A DNA stretch of 64,000 nt from Clostridia bacterium (lineage in GTDB: Bacteria > Bacillota > Clostridia > Oscillospirales > Acutalibacteraceae): positions 1 through 64,000 of the forward strand of contig JAFTLT010000003.1 in assembly GCA_017452785.1 (NCBI GenBank). Direction: 5' to 3'. Positions 35,584-44,396 of this stretch are shown here, in pieces (position 1 is the stretch's first letter; each line of letters starts with the position of its first letter). Both the position numbers and the translations under genes were made by a program. The notes beneath the pieces were generated by a model. That model was not told the origin of the DNA. It did not search any database and saw only the letters and a list, made by a program, of their open reading frames with translations.

Positions 35584-35891
35584 ATTAGCAATTAGTAATT
35601 AGCAATTAGCAATTGTGGTCGCAGGTTGACTCTTGTCTGATATACAGTTTTCATCTGCAGACACGGTCGGTTAAAATAACTTCTGCCGTCAATTGTAACT
35701 GTCAACTGTAGGCTTGCGCAAAAGGGAAGTTGGCGGCGGCTCCACAGAAGCACAAAGTGCTTCGGGCGACCTGTGGTCGCTTGCCGAATAGAATTCGGCA
35801 GTGGAGCCGCCCACCGCTGACTGATTTGGCGGGTAGGGAGTTTTGTTTATTTGCAAAACTGCAAACGGATTTGTTTCGGAGCTTTGCTCCC
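35584..35891. repeat. Dispersed repeat with ATTAGCAATTAG-type end and cloverleaf core
   Basis: Begins with short direct repeats of TTAGCAATTAG, continues GTGGTCGCAGGTTGACTC, and contains GGCGGCTCCAC (35735-35745) pairing with GTGGAGCCGCC (35801-35811). Inside that stem are three abutting hairpins: 35747-35763 (7-bp stem), 35766-35780 (6-bp) and 35782-35800 (8-bp), each with a 3-base loop. Nearly the same sequence occurs at 38.24-38.49 kb. It fills the space between the M16 gene and topB; no gene is supported there. Confidence 0.8.
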
Positions 35892-35898
35892 CACAACT

Positions 35899-35986
35899 TT
35901 TGCCCTCAGGCAAAAACTTCACTAACCGAAGGTGAGCTTCACTTGCCTTGGGCATGCTTCACTTCGACTTCAGCCGAAACTTCACT
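35899..35986. repeat. CTTCACT-linked hairpin array
   Basis: CTTCACT occurs at 35917, 35937, 35957 and 35980. The intervals are small inverted repeats of different sequence: TTTTGCC/GGCAAAA, ACC/GGT, TGCC/GGCA and TTCG/CGAA. The same linker-hairpin logic is seen between pgk and tpiA with another linker. It lies 55 bases before topB. Confidence 0.7.
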
Positions 35987-36040
35987 TTTTCCACTCTCAA
36001 CCGAATACCAATAAATCGTTAATCAAAAAGGAGAAATATT

Positions 36041-38212
36041 ATGTCTAAAACACTCGTGCTTGCCGAAAAGCCCTCAGTTGCAAGAGATATTGCAAGAGTT
36101 CTCGGCTGCAAACAAAAAGGTGACGGATGTATAATCGGCCCCAATTATATAGTTACATGGGCTCTCGGTCATCTTGTAACCCTTGCCGACCCTGATGCAT
36201 ATGACGACAGATATAAGGCATGGCGTCTTGAAGACCTACCCATGCTTCCTGACAAAATGAAGCTCGTTACAATCAAGCAGACCTCCAAGCAGTACCGCAT
36301 AGTTTCTGCCCTTATGAAGCGTGAGGATGTGGATAAGTTAGTTATTGCCACTGACGCAGGGCGTGAGGGTGAGCTAGTTGCAAGATGGATAATGATGAAG
36401 GCTCACTGCAAAAAGCCTGCCTACAGACTCTGGATTTCGTCACAGACCGACAGGGCAATAAAAGAGGGCTTTCAGAATCTGAGGCCTGCTAAGGAATATG
36501 ATAACCTTTATTATTCTGCTCAGGCAAGAGCCGAAGCTGACTGGCTTGTCGGTCTTAACACAACAAGAGCTCTCACCTGCAAATATAACGCTCAGTTATC
36601 AGCAGGCAGAGTGCAGACCCCTACCCTTGCACTGATTGTTAAACGAGAAGAAGAAATTCTCGCCTTTCAGCCTAAGGATTATTACAGCGTTCAGGCTGTT
36701 TTCAAGGGCTTTAATGCCACCTTCAGAGACAAGAAAAACAACACCCGCTTTTCAGATAAAGCATTTGCCGAAAAGATAGCCGAAGCTGCAAAGGGCAAAA
36801 AAGGCACCGTGGCTAAGGTGGAAAAAACTGCAAAGAAAACTCCCCCACCTGCCGCCTATGACCTGACAGAGCTTCAGCGTGACGCAAACAAAAAATACGG
36901 CTACAGCGCTAAACAGACCCTTTCGCTTATGCAGAGCCTTTATGAATACCACAAGGTACTCACCTATCCACGAACTGACTCACGCTATATCACCGATGAC
37001 ATAGTTGCAACCATTCCCGAAAGACTCAGAGCTATGGCGGTGGGACCCTATCAGTCTCAGGCTATGAAGTTCGCAAGAGGCAAAATCGAAACAAAATATA
37101 TCGTCAACAACGCCAAGGTCAGCGACCACCACGCTATTATCCCCACAGAGCAGTCACCTAATCTTTCCAAGCTCAGTTTTGAAGAAAGAAACGTCTACGA
37201 CCTTGTTGTCAGACGCTTTATGGCGGTACTGAGTGAGCCTATGGAATATGATGAAGTGAAGCTACAGATTGACATTGGCGAAAACAGCTTCTATGCCAAG
37301 GGCAAAACCGTCAAGAGTCAGGGATGGAAGGAGTTTTACGGCAACCTTGACGATGAGGATGAAGAGGAAGCAGAAAACCGTTCGCAGGTTCTTCCCGAAA
37401 TTCGGCAGGGTACACAGCTCGATGTGCTGAACACAAAAATCATCAGCGGCAAAACAAGACCTCCTGCAAGGTACACGGAGGCAACCCTACTCTCAGCCAT
37501 GGAAAACCCGTCAGGTCAGATTGAGGATAAAAACCTCAAGAAGGTCATTGCCTTAACAAGCGGTCTCGGTACCCCGGCAACAAGAGCAGACATTATTGAA
37601 AAGCTCTTTGACAACTTTTCAATCGAGCGTGTGGGCAAGGAAATTCACCCCACAGCAAAGGGCAAGCAGCTAATTAAGATAGTGCCGCCTGACCTGAAAT
37701 CAGCCGAGCTGACAGCAAAATGGGAGCAGCAGCTCCAGAACATAAGCAAGGGCACAGCAAGTATGAAAACCTTTATAGGCGAGATGAGAGATTACTCAAC
37801 CTCACTCGTTTCAATGGTGATTGCAAGCAGTGCCCAGTACACTCACGATAATATGACAAAAGAGAAATGCCCCGTCTGTGGAAAATATCTGCTTGATGTC
37901 AACGGCAAAAAAGGCAAAATGCTTATCTGTCAGGATAGAGAATGCGGCTACCGAAAGGGACTTACACAAGTGACAAATGCACGCTGCCCCGAATGCCACA
38001 AAAAGATGGAGCTTCGTGGTGAAGGCGACAAAAAGATGTTCACCTGCGTCTGCGGCTACAGAGAGCGCCTCAGTGACTTCAATAAGCGCAGAGAAGACAA
38101 AGGTGCCGGCAAAGCAGACGTAATGTCCTATATGAGAAAGCAGCAGGCACAGCAAAAGAAAGAAGCAAACGATAATCCCTTTGCAGATTTATTAAAGAAT
38201 TGGAACAACTGA
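36041..38212 (+). CDS. topB: DNA topoisomerase III (type IA)
   Basis: 723 residues. Toprim domain at the start (LAEKPSVARDIARVLG, TDAGREGELVARW), the type IA core with active-site Tyr in LTYPRTDSRYI near residue 310, and two C-terminal zinc ribbons: CPVC...CQDRECGY and CPEC...CVCGY. It relaxes negatively supercoiled DNA and decatenates replication intermediates. AAGGAG precedes the ATG. Similar topoisomerases are carried by ICEs, but here the flanking repeats are of host type, so it is treated as chromosomal. Confidence 0.93.
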   Translation: MSKTLVLAEKPSVARDIARVLGCKQKGDGCIIGPNYIVTWALGHLVTLADPDAYDDRYKAWRLEDLPMLPDKMKLVTIKQTSKQYRIVSALMKREDVDKLVIATDAGREGELVARWIMMKAHCKKPAYRLWISSQTDRAIKEGFQNLRPAKEYDNLYYSAQARAEADWLVGLNTTRALTCKYNAQLSAGRVQTPTLALIVKREEEILAFQPKDYYSVQAVFKGFNATFRDKKNNTRFSDKAFAEKIAEAAKGKKGTVAKVEKTAKKTPPPAAYDLTELQRDANKKYGYSAKQTLSLMQSLYEYHKVLTYPRTDSRYITDDIVATIPERLRAMAVGPYQSQAMKFARGKIETKYIVNNAKVSDHHAIIPTEQSPNLSKLSFEERNVYDLVVRRFMAVLSEPMEYDEVKLQIDIGENSFYAKGKTVKSQGWKEFYGNLDDEDEEEAENRSQVLPEIRQGTQLDVLNTKIISGKTRPPARYTEATLLSAMENPSGQIEDKNLKKVIALTSGLGTPATRADIIEKLFDNFSIERVGKEIHPTAKGKQLIKIVPPDLKSAELTAKWEQQLQNISKGTASMKTFIGEMRDYSTSLVSMVIASSAQYTHDNMTKEKCPVCGKYLLDVNGKKGKMLICQDRECGYRKGLTQVTNARCPECHKKMELRGEGDKKMFTCVCGYRERLSDFNKRREDKGAGKADVMSYMRKQQAQQKKEANDNPFADLLKNWNN

Positions 38213-38237
38213 AGAAGCGGAAAACTCCGCTTCTTCA
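38209..38237 (+). repeat. Hairpin at the topB 3' end
   Basis: CTGAAGAAGCGG and CCGCTTCTTCAG form a 12-bp stem around a loop of about 5 bases directly at the topB stop codon. No T-tract follows, so it may protect the mRNA end rather than terminate. Confidence 0.6.
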
Positions 38238-38536
38238 GAGTGCAGAATGCAGAATTGTGGTCGCAGGTTTACTCTTGTCTGATATACAGTTTTCGTCTGC
38301 AGAGTCAGCTGGGCTGAGATACCTTCTGCCGTCGATTGTAACTGTCGACTGTAGTCTTGCACAAAAGGGAAGTTGGCGGCGGCTCCACAGAAGCACAAAG
38401 TGCTTCGGGCGACCTATGGTCGCTTGCCGAATAGAATTCGGCAGTGGAGCCGCCCACCGCTGACTGATTTGGCGGGCAGGGAGTTTGGTTTTTAACAAAA
38501 CTTCCTCGCAATTCTGCACTCTGCATTCTGCATTCA
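38237..38536. repeat. Dispersed repeat with GCAGAATGC-type ends and cloverleaf core
   Basis: Left end AGAGTGCAGAATGCAGAATT, right end AATTCTGCACTCTGCATTC. The core has GGCGGCTCCAC (38378-38388) and GTGGAGCCGCC (38444-38454) enclosing the same three hairpins as the copy at 35.7 kb, with a TAT instead of a TGT loop in the second hairpin. The interior is almost identical to that copy, yet the ends are of another type. No gene is supported in the 496 bases between topB and pgk. Confidence 0.82.
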
Positions 38537-38560
38537 AAAAAGCCCTTCCGGGCTTTTTTT
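38535..38560 (+). terminator. Intrinsic terminator upstream of pgk
   Basis: AAAAAAGCCC and GGGCTTTTTTT form a symmetrical hairpin around TTCC with flanking A and T tracts, so it can act in both directions. It closes the topB transcript. Confidence 0.8.
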
Positions 38561-38615
38561 AGCACCTTATATAAAATATTGTATAGGTTTTTATGTATTT
38601 TTTACTCATAAGCAC

Positions 38616-38644
38616 TTGAAAAAAATGCCATAATAATATAAAAT
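38616..38644 (+). promoter_or_regulatory. Candidate pgk promoter
   Basis: -35 TTGAAA (38616-38621), 17-base spacer, -10 TAAAAT (38639-38644). A leader of about 60 bases runs to the pgk ribosome site AAAGGAAAG. Confidence 0.5.
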
Positions 38645-38708
38645 GGCAGATGGTGTATTTTTATACTTAGTTTAAAATTTAAAGCTATATAAGAAAGGAA
38701 AGACACAC

Positions 38709-39899
38709 ATGAACGTATTAAACAAGAAATCAGTTGAAGACATTGACGTAAAAGGCAAAAAAGTCCTTATCCGTTGCGACTTCAACGTAAAGATGGAAGA
38801 CGGCGTAATCACAAGCGACAAGAGAATCGTTGCTTCACTTCCCACAATCAAGTATCTTCTTGATAACGGTGCAAAGGTTATCGCTTGCTCACATCTCGGC
38901 AGACCCAAGGGTGAATTCAAGCCCGAATTTTCACTTGCTCCCGTTGCAGTAAGACTCGGCGAGCTCCTCGGCATCGAAGTTAAGATGGCAAAGGACGTTG
39001 TTGGTGAAAGCGCACAGGCTCTGGCTGCAGACCTTAAGGAAGGCGAAGTTCTTCTTCTTGAAAACGTTCGTTTCCACAAAGAAGAAACAAAGAATGATCC
39101 CGAATTCTCAAGGGCTCTTGCTTCACTTGCAGAGATCTATGTAAACGATGCTTTCGGTTCAGCTCACAGAGCTCACAGCTCAACAACAGGTGTTGCTGAC
39201 TATCTTCCCGCAGTTGGTGGCTATCTTATCCGTAAGGAACTCGAATATATCGGTGGCGCACTTGAAAATCCCAAGAGACCTCTCGTTGCTATTCTCGGCG
39301 GTGCAAAGGTATCAGATAAGATCGGTGTTATCACAAACCTTATGGAAAAGGTTGACACACTCATCGTTGGCGGCGGTATGGCTTACACATTCTTTGCTGC
39401 TCAGGGTCACACAGTAGGCACATCAATCTGCGAAGAAGATAAGATTGAGCTTGCTAAGGAAATGATGGAAACAGCTAAAGCTAAGGGCGTTAACTTCCTT
39501 ATCCCCATTGACAACAGAGTAGGTCTTGAATATAAAGAAGACACTGAATGCAAGATTGTTGATTCAGACGACATTCCCGACGGCTGGATGGGTCTTGACA
39601 TCGGACCCAAGACAGAAGAGCTCTTTGCAAATGCTATCAAGGGCGCAGGCACAGTTATCTGGAACGGCCCCATGGGTGTTTCCGAATGGAAAAACTTCGC
39701 TTCAGGTACTATTGCAGTTGCTACAGCTATTGCAGAAAGCGGCGCAATTTCAATCGTTGGCGGCGGTGACTCAGCTGCAGCTGTTCAGAAGCTCGGCTTT
39801 GCTGACAAGATGAGCCATATCTCAACAGGCGGCGGCGCATCACTTGAATTCCTCGAAGGTAAGGACCTTCCCGGTGTTGTTGCTCTAAACGACAAATAA
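38709..39899 (+). CDS. pgk: Phosphoglycerate kinase
   Basis: 396 residues, normal length. Conserved N-terminal [11 protein letters not shown], substrate-binding HLGRPKG, nucleotide-binding GGAKVSDK and C-terminal STGGGASLE are present. It converts 1,3-bisphosphoglycerate and ADP to 3-phosphoglycerate and ATP in the cytoplasm. It is followed by tpiA and gpmI in pathway-related order; gapA is not adjacent. Codon choice is regular, as expected for a highly expressed gene. Confidence 0.97.
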   Translation: MNVLNKKSVEDIDVKGKKVLIRCDFNVKMEDGVITSDKRIVASLPTIKYLLDNGAKVIACSHLGRPKGEFKPEFSLAPVAVRLGELLGIEVKMAKDVVGESAQALAADLKEGEVLLLENVRFHKEETKNDPEFSRALASLAEIYVNDAFGSAHRAHSSTTGVADYLPAVGGYLIRKELEYIGGALENPKRPLVAILGGAKVSDKIGVITNLMEKVDTLIVGGGMAYTFFAAQGHTVGTSICEEDKIELAKEMMETAKAKGVNFLIPIDNRVGLEYKEDTECKIVDSDDIPDGWMGLDIGPKTEELFANAIKGAGTVIWNGPMGVSEWKNFASGTIAVATAIAESGAISIVGGGDSAAAVQKLGFADKMSHISTGGGASLEFLEGKDLPGVVALNDK

Positions 39900-39900
39900 T

Positions 39901-39986
39901 GAAGCGTAAGCTTCAATTCATGGCGTAAGCCAATTCATGCATTTATGCAATTCATGACCGCAGGTCAATTCATTGCACCTGCGGTA
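39901..39986. repeat. AATTCAT-linked hairpin array between pgk and tpiA
   Basis: AATTCAT occurs at 39915, 39932, 39949 and 39967, a period of 17-18 bases. The intervals are tiny hairpins of different sequence: GGC-GTAA-GCC, GCA-TTTA-TGC and GACC-GCA-GGTC, preceded by GAAGC-GTAA-GCTTC. ACCGCAGGT and ACCTGCGGT (39957-39985) can also pair across the last linker. The array fills nearly the whole gap. Confidence 0.82.
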
Positions 39987-40016
39987 TCAAATTAAAAATA
40001 AAAGGAGCTACTTAAA

Positions 40017-40787
40017 ATGAACAAAGCAACCCGTAAAGCAGTTATCGCAGGTAACTGGAAAATGAATATGACTCCCTCACAGGCTACAGCTCTCATTAAT
40101 GAAATGAAACCCCTCGTTGCAGGTGCTGACTGTGAAGTTGTTCTCTGCGTACCTTTCGTAGACATCCCCGCAGCTCTTGAAGCAGCTAAGGGTTCAAACA
40201 TCAAAATCGGTGCTGAAAATGTGCACTTCAAGCAGTCAGGCGCATACACAGGTGAAATTTCAGCTGATATGCTCAAGGAGCTTGGCGTTGAATATGTTGT
40301 TGTAGGTCACAGCGAAAGAAGACAGTACTTCGGTGAAACAGACCAGACTGTTAACCTTCGTTCGCTTGCAGCACTCGGCGCAGGTCTTAAGCCCATCATC
40401 TGCGTTGGTGAAACTCTTGAGCAGAGAGAGCTCGGCTACACAGAAACTCTTCTTAAGTATCAGACAAAGATGGCTCTTACAAACGTAACAGCAGACCAGC
40501 TTAAGGATGTTGTTATCGCTTACGAACCCGTTTGGGCTATCGGCACAGGCGTTACAGCAACAGCTGATCAGGCTGACGAAGGCAACGGATATTGCCGTGC
40601 AGCTATTGCAGAAGCATACGGTGCTGATGTTGCTGAAACAGTAACAATTCAGTACGGCGGTTCAATGAACGCAAAGAACGCTGCTGAACTCGTTTCAAAG
40701 GTAAATGTTGACGGCGGTCTTATCGGTGGCGCATCGCTCAAGGCTGCAGACTTCTCAGTTATCGTTAAGGCAGCTTCAGAAGCTTAA
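40017..40787 (+). CDS. tpiA: Triosephosphate isomerase
   Basis: 256 residues. NWKMNM near the start, catalytic His in VVGHSERR, catalytic Glu in AYEPVWAIGTG and the phosphate-binding GGSMN and GGLIGGASL near the end are all present. It interconverts dihydroxyacetone phosphate and glyceraldehyde 3-phosphate. AAAGGAG precedes the ATG. It is probably cotranscribed with pgk across the hairpin array. Confidence 0.97.
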   Translation: MNKATRKAVIAGNWKMNMTPSQATALINEMKPLVAGADCEVVLCVPFVDIPAALEAAKGSNIKIGAENVHFKQSGAYTGEISADMLKELGVEYVVVGHSERRQYFGETDQTVNLRSLAALGAGLKPIICVGETLEQRELGYTETLLKYQTKMALTNVTADQLKDVVIAYEPVWAIGTGVTATADQADEGNGYCRAAIAEAYGADVAETVTIQYGGSMNAKNAAELVSKVNVDGGLIGGASLKAADFSVIVKAASEA

Positions 40788-40788
40788 T

Positions 40789-40814
40789 AAAAAGGGCTCT
40801 TTGAGCCCTTTTTA
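40789..40814 (+). terminator. Terminator after tpiA
   Basis: AAAAAGGGCTC and GAGCCCTTTTT form a stem with a TTT loop directly after the tpiA stop, ending in a T-tract. It separates pgk-tpiA from gpmI. Confidence 0.85.
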
Positions 40815-40815
40815 T

Positions 40816-41080
40816 CAATTAGTAATTAGTAATTAGCAATTAGCAATTGTGGTCGCAGATTGACTTTTATCAATATTGCGGTCTTTACCCGCAGACTCAG
40901 TCGGGTTGAGATACCCGCTATCGTCGATTATAGACCTCTCCGCCCTTCGGGCACCTCGTCTTTCAGGAGAGGTGAGTTACCTTTGCGGGATGAAACTTTA
41001 TCCTTTTTGCAAACCGAAACGGATATAATCGGAGCTTTGCTCCCCACAATTGCTAATTGCTAATTGCTAATTGATAATTA
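40816..41080. repeat. Dispersed repeat with ATTAGCAATTAG-type ends
   Basis: Left end has tandem AATTAGTAATTAGC units then AATTGTGGTCGCAG; the right end has CACAATTGCTAATTGCTAAT, the inverse. The interior holds CTTTACCCGCAGACTCAGTC and a small GGTGCCCGAAGGGC-type hairpin, with no cloverleaf. It fills the 333-base gap between tpiA and gpmI; no gene seen. Confidence 0.75.
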
Positions 41081-41120
41081 TTACATCCCCAACTTAATTT
41101 TTTGAAAGGAACTACAATTT

Positions 41121-42653
41121 ATGAAAAAGCCCGTATTATTATGCATCATGGACGGTTTCGGCAAGAACCCCTCAGATTACGGTAATGCTATTGTAGCAGC
41201 CGAGACTCCCAACCTTGATAAAATTATGAAAGAAAATCCCATGACCTTTATAGGCGCATCAGGTATGGATGTAGGTCTGCCTGACGGTCAGATGGGTAAC
41301 AGCGAAGTTGGTCACACCAATATCGGTGCAGGCCGTGTTGTTTATCAGGAGCTCACAAGAATCACAAAGTCAATCAAGGACGGTGACTTCTTCCAGAACG
41401 AAGCTCTCGTAGGCGCTGTTCAGAACTGCCTTGACAAGGGCACAGCTCTTCACCTTATGGGTCTTATGTCAGACGGCGGCGTTCACTCACACGACACTCA
41501 TATGCTTGCCATTGTGAAGCTGGCTAAGGAAATGGGGCTTGAGAAGGTTTACGTTCACTGCTTCCTTGACGGCAGAGATGTACCCCCTGCATCAGGTGCT
41601 GACTATGTTGAAAAGACCTGCAAGGCTCTTGAAGCAATAGGCGTAGGCAAGGTTGCCACAGTTATGGGCAGATACTACGCAATGGACAGAGACAACCGTT
41701 GGGAAAGAGTCAGCAAGGCTTATGCAGCTATGGTTTACGGCGAAGGCAATAAGGCTGAGTGCCCTGTTGCTGCAATCAGAAAGTCATATGAAACTCTCGA
41801 CAGCGAAGGCAAGTACCTGACAGACGAATTCGTTATCCCCACAGTTTGCCTTGAGGGTGCAACAGTTAAAGCAAATGACAGCGTTGTTTTCTTCAACTTC
41901 CGCCCTGACAGAGCAAGAGAAATCACAAGAACCTTTGTTGATGAGTCATTCACAGGCTTTGAGAGAAAGAACGGCTTCTTCCCTCTCTATTACGTCTGCA
42001 TGACACAGTACGACGCAACTATGCCTAACGTGCACGTTGCATTCAAGCCTCAGACCCTTGAAAACACCTTCGGTGAGTACCTTGCCAAAATGGGCAAGAC
42101 TCAGCTGAGAATTGCAGAGACCGAGAAGTACGCTCATGTAACCTTCTTCTTTAACGGTGGTGTTGAAAAGCAGTACGACGGCGAAGACAGAATTCTTGTT
42201 GCTTCACCCAAGGTTGCAACCTATGACCTTCAGCCCGAAATGAGTGCTTATGAAGTAACCGACAAGGTAGTTGACGCTATCAAGTCAGGCAAGTACGATG
42301 CTATTATTCTCAACTTCGCTAACTGCGATATGGTTGGTCACACAGGCATTTTTGATGCTGCTAAGGCTGCCGTTGAGGCTGTTGACAAGTCAGTTGGCAA
42401 GGTTTATGATGCTGTTATGGAAATGCAGGGCGTTATGCTTATCACTGCTGACCACGGCAACGCTGACAAGATGTATGAGGAAGACGGCTCACCCTTCACA
42501 GCTCACACCACTTTCCCTGTACCCTTTGTAGTTTGCGGCTATGACTGCACACTTCGTGAGGGTGGCAAGCTTTGCGATATTGCCCCCACAATGCTTAAGA
42601 TTATGGGCCTCGAACAGCCGGCAGAGATGGACGGAGAGAGCATTGCACTGTGA
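41121..42653 (+). CDS. gpmI: 2,3-bisphosphoglycerate-independent phosphoglycerate mutase
   Basis: 510 residues. Metal-binding MDGFG at the start, the phosphorylated Ser in GNSEVGHTNIGAG, DGRDVPPASG, RPDRAREIT, and the C-terminal metal site ITADHGNAD. It interconverts 3- and 2-phosphoglycerate. AAAGGAA precedes the ATG. The stop is followed at once by GCAGAGTGC-type repeat sequence. Confidence 0.96.
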   Translation: MKKPVLLCIMDGFGKNPSDYGNAIVAAETPNLDKIMKENPMTFIGASGMDVGLPDGQMGNSEVGHTNIGAGRVVYQELTRITKSIKDGDFFQNEALVGAVQNCLDKGTALHLMGLMSDGGVHSHDTHMLAIVKLAKEMGLEKVYVHCFLDGRDVPPASGADYVEKTCKALEAIGVGKVATVMGRYYAMDRDNRWERVSKAYAAMVYGEGNKAECPVAAIRKSYETLDSEGKYLTDEFVIPTVCLEGATVKANDSVVFFNFRPDRAREITRTFVDESFTGFERKNGFFPLYYVCMTQYDATMPNVHVAFKPQTLENTFGEYLAKMGKTQLRIAETEKYAHVTFFFNGGVEKQYDGEDRILVASPKVATYDLQPEMSAYEVTDKVVDAIKSGKYDAIILNFANCDMVGHTGIFDAAKAAVEAVDKSVGKVYDAVMEMQGVMLITADHGNADKMYEEDGSPFTAHTTFPVPFVVCGYDCTLREGGKLCDIAPTMLKIMGLEQPAEMDGESIAL

Positions 42654-42794
42654 GTGCAGAGTGCAGAACGCAGAGTGCAGAATGGCGGGAAAGTTTAGTC
42701 AAAGGATGAAACGAGATACAGCCAAACAGCAACGCGTTTTTGATTCTTTTTGCGCGGCAGCAAAAAGAATGCCTGCCCGGCGAGGGCAATAAAA
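42654..42794. repeat. Dispersed repeat, second family
   Basis: Left end AGTGCAGAGTGCAGAAC microsatellite, then an interior with ATTCTTTTTGCGCGGCAGCA and AAAAAGAATGCCTGCCCGG. The same interior, inverted and diverged, occurs at about 59.63-59.75 kb beside another GCAGAGTGC-type end. Confidence 0.65.
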
Positions 42795-42799
42795 GAAGA

Positions 42800-42831
42800 T
42801 AAGACCTGCAAGTTGCAGGTCTTTATTTTTG
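42800..42831 (+). terminator. Terminator after gpmI
   Basis: AAGACCTGCA and TGCAGGTCTT form a 10-bp stem with a short loop, followed by TATTTTTG. Confidence 0.82.
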
Positions 42832-42882
42832 ATACATGATATGATATAATGAAATTAACAAATAAAAAAAGAGGTGAAAGTT

Positions 42883-43707
42883 GTGGCAAAACAAAAGAAA
42901 AAGAAGTATAAACACAAGAAAAGCTATCCACCACTATCAAAACTCGATAAAGCTACATATTATTTCTTGGCTATAATTCCTGAAATTTTGCTATTTGGTA
43001 TCCCTTTGGGATATGAATGGTTTTCGCCTTATTTTATTTTTAAAAACAGCGAAGCTTTAGCTTTCTGTTCAACAGCCCATTTCTGGCGCATTATACCATT
43101 CTTATTTGTAATTCTTGTATTGTTTATAATTTCAGGAGAGCGATTAACCAGTAAAAAGCCTATTTTCGGCAATAAAAAAATCGACTATTATAATACAACT
43201 TTATATAAATTTATACTCCCACCTTTTGATAAGCGATATATAAAAAAATTCTGGACTAAAGATAGAATCAAAAAAACTTTGATTAAAGCTATTATAGCAG
43301 CAATCATAATAATTGTTCCCTTTGTTTATGGCATCGGGGGTGTTATCAGCAGATGGGAAATAACCAACTCACAGATTTTTAAATACGGAACCGATAACAA
43401 AATAGAAGAAAGCTACACATACGATGATATTTCATCCTATAAAGTATATTCGACTTTAAGCAATACTGTCGGCAGAGTAAAGACCTATTATCCTGAATTA
43501 GGTTTGATTATTACCTTGAATAACGGTGAAGAACTTAATTTTAATTTAGACTCTATAAACAGTGGAATAGCAGGTCTTTATAAGCTTGATAACTCGCTCA
43601 ATGGAATCAATAAAACTGTTGATGACGATCAGCTTGAACGATATATTGAGCAATATTCACCTAATGCTGATGAACTAAGAATGCTCAATGAAATATATGA
43701 TCAATAA
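42883..43707 (+). CDS. Membrane protein of unknown function
   Basis: 274 residues from GTG 42883, six bases after AGAGGTG (the GTG at 42874 lies in that ribosome site). Very basic N terminus (KQKKKKYKHKKS), three membrane segments at about 27-50, 70-90 and 140-160, then an extracytoplasmic domain of about 110 residues with a YTYDDISSYKVYS stretch. No family recognised. The base composition is more AT-rich than its neighbours, which may indicate later acquisition. A -10-like TATAAT lies 25 bases upstream but no good -35 was found. Confidence 0.7.
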   Translation: MAKQKKKKYKHKKSYPPLSKLDKATYYFLAIIPEILLFGIPLGYEWFSPYFIFKNSEALAFCSTAHFWRIIPFLFVILVLFIISGERLTSKKPIFGNKKIDYYNTTLYKFILPPFDKRYIKKFWTKDRIKKTLIKAIIAAIIIIVPFVYGIGGVISRWEITNSQIFKYGTDNKIEESYTYDDISSYKVYSTLSNTVGRVKTYYPELGLIITLNNGEELNFNLDSINSGIAGLYKLDNSLNGINKTVDDDQLERYIEQYSPNADELRMLNEIYDQ

Positions 43708-43710
43708 GAT

Positions 43711-43752
43711 AATCCACCTGTTTTTTTAATAAGTTCAGGTGGATTTAAGTTT
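43711..43752. terminator. Bidirectional terminator
   Basis: ATCCACCTG and CAGGTGGAT form a perfect 9-bp stem between the convergent membrane-protein and thiamine pyrophosphokinase genes, with T-rich stretches inside and after it. Confidence 0.75.
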
Positions 43753-43757
43753 TGCAT

Positions 43758-44375
43758 CTAAATTTTATACACAACAAGCAGCGCTCCCTTTTTAACGCAG
43801 ATAAATGCCTCTTTCCCTATAAACTCATTGCTCACACCAATGGGCATATATGAATGCAAGACGGCATCTTCGAGGGTATATTTAAGGTTTTCGATAGTCA
43901 CTCCCCTGCTCTCATCTGTGAGAGAAAAAACAGAGATATAACCCTTAAGGTCACTGTCAAGTGTCAGACTTCCCTTAGAAAAAGCAGTGAAAACCTCATC
44001 ACCGTGGTATATAGTCCCTCTTGCTCCCTTTGATGCAATATAGTGAAGCAGCTGAATGTTGGCCACCGAATGGTCGTTTCTTTCGCCGCCGAGGGCACCG
44101 AGAAGCACAAAATCACGGTAGCCTTTGTCATATCCGAGATTAACAGCAAGCATCATATCTGTTTCGTCTTTTTCGCAGGGGGCAACTATCTTATTGTCTG
44201 TGTCAGGGACTTCGCCGAGAGAATCAAAATCACCCACAACAAGGTCGCACTCTCTGCCCAAAAGAGTATGGTGTTTATATCCGCCGTCAGCGCAGATTAT
44301 AAGGTCTTCTGCCGTGACAGTGATATGTGGGTCGGTCATGTCACCGGCACCGATTATGTAGCAGGTTTTGCTCAT
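43758..44375 (-). CDS. thiN: Thiamine pyrophosphokinase
   Basis: 205 residues. Conserved ICADGGYKHH, VGDFDSLGE, DETDMMLAV and GGERNDHSVANIQLL match the family throughout. It transfers pyrophosphate from ATP to thiamine, giving thiamine diphosphate directly from salvaged vitamin. AAGGAG precedes the ATG. It stands alone between a terminator and a dispersed repeat. Confidence 0.93.
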   Translation of the reverse strand: MSKTCYIIGAGDMTDPHITVTAEDLIICADGGYKHHTLLGRECDLVVGDFDSLGEVPDTDNKIVAPCEKDETDMMLAVNLGYDKGYRDFVLLGALGGERNDHSVANIQLLHYIASKGARGTIYHGDEVFTAFSKGSLTLDSDLKGYISVFSLTDESRGVTIENLKYTLEDAVLHSYMPIGVSNEFIGKEAFICVKKGALLVVYKI

Positions 44376-44396
44376 AGCTGAAACTCCTTTTCAGTT

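Noticed and set aside
35584-35630. Runs of TTAGCAATTAG and GCAGAATGC units as a possible CRISPR array
   Set aside because: Units are 8-11 bases without unique spacers of regular length, and no cas gene is present.
35746-35800. Three-hairpin core as a tRNA gene
   Set aside because: No spacer nucleotides, no T-loop consensus, loops of only three bases and no acceptor CCA-like end.
36041-38212. topB as part of a second ICE fragment
   Set aside because: No other mobility genes nearby, and the flanks are host-type repeats and glycolytic genes.
38200-38565. Several overlapping frames of 68-100 codons in both directions downstream of topB
   Set aside because: They arise from the inverted-repeat element, and the same frames are broken in the near-identical copy at 35.6 kb.
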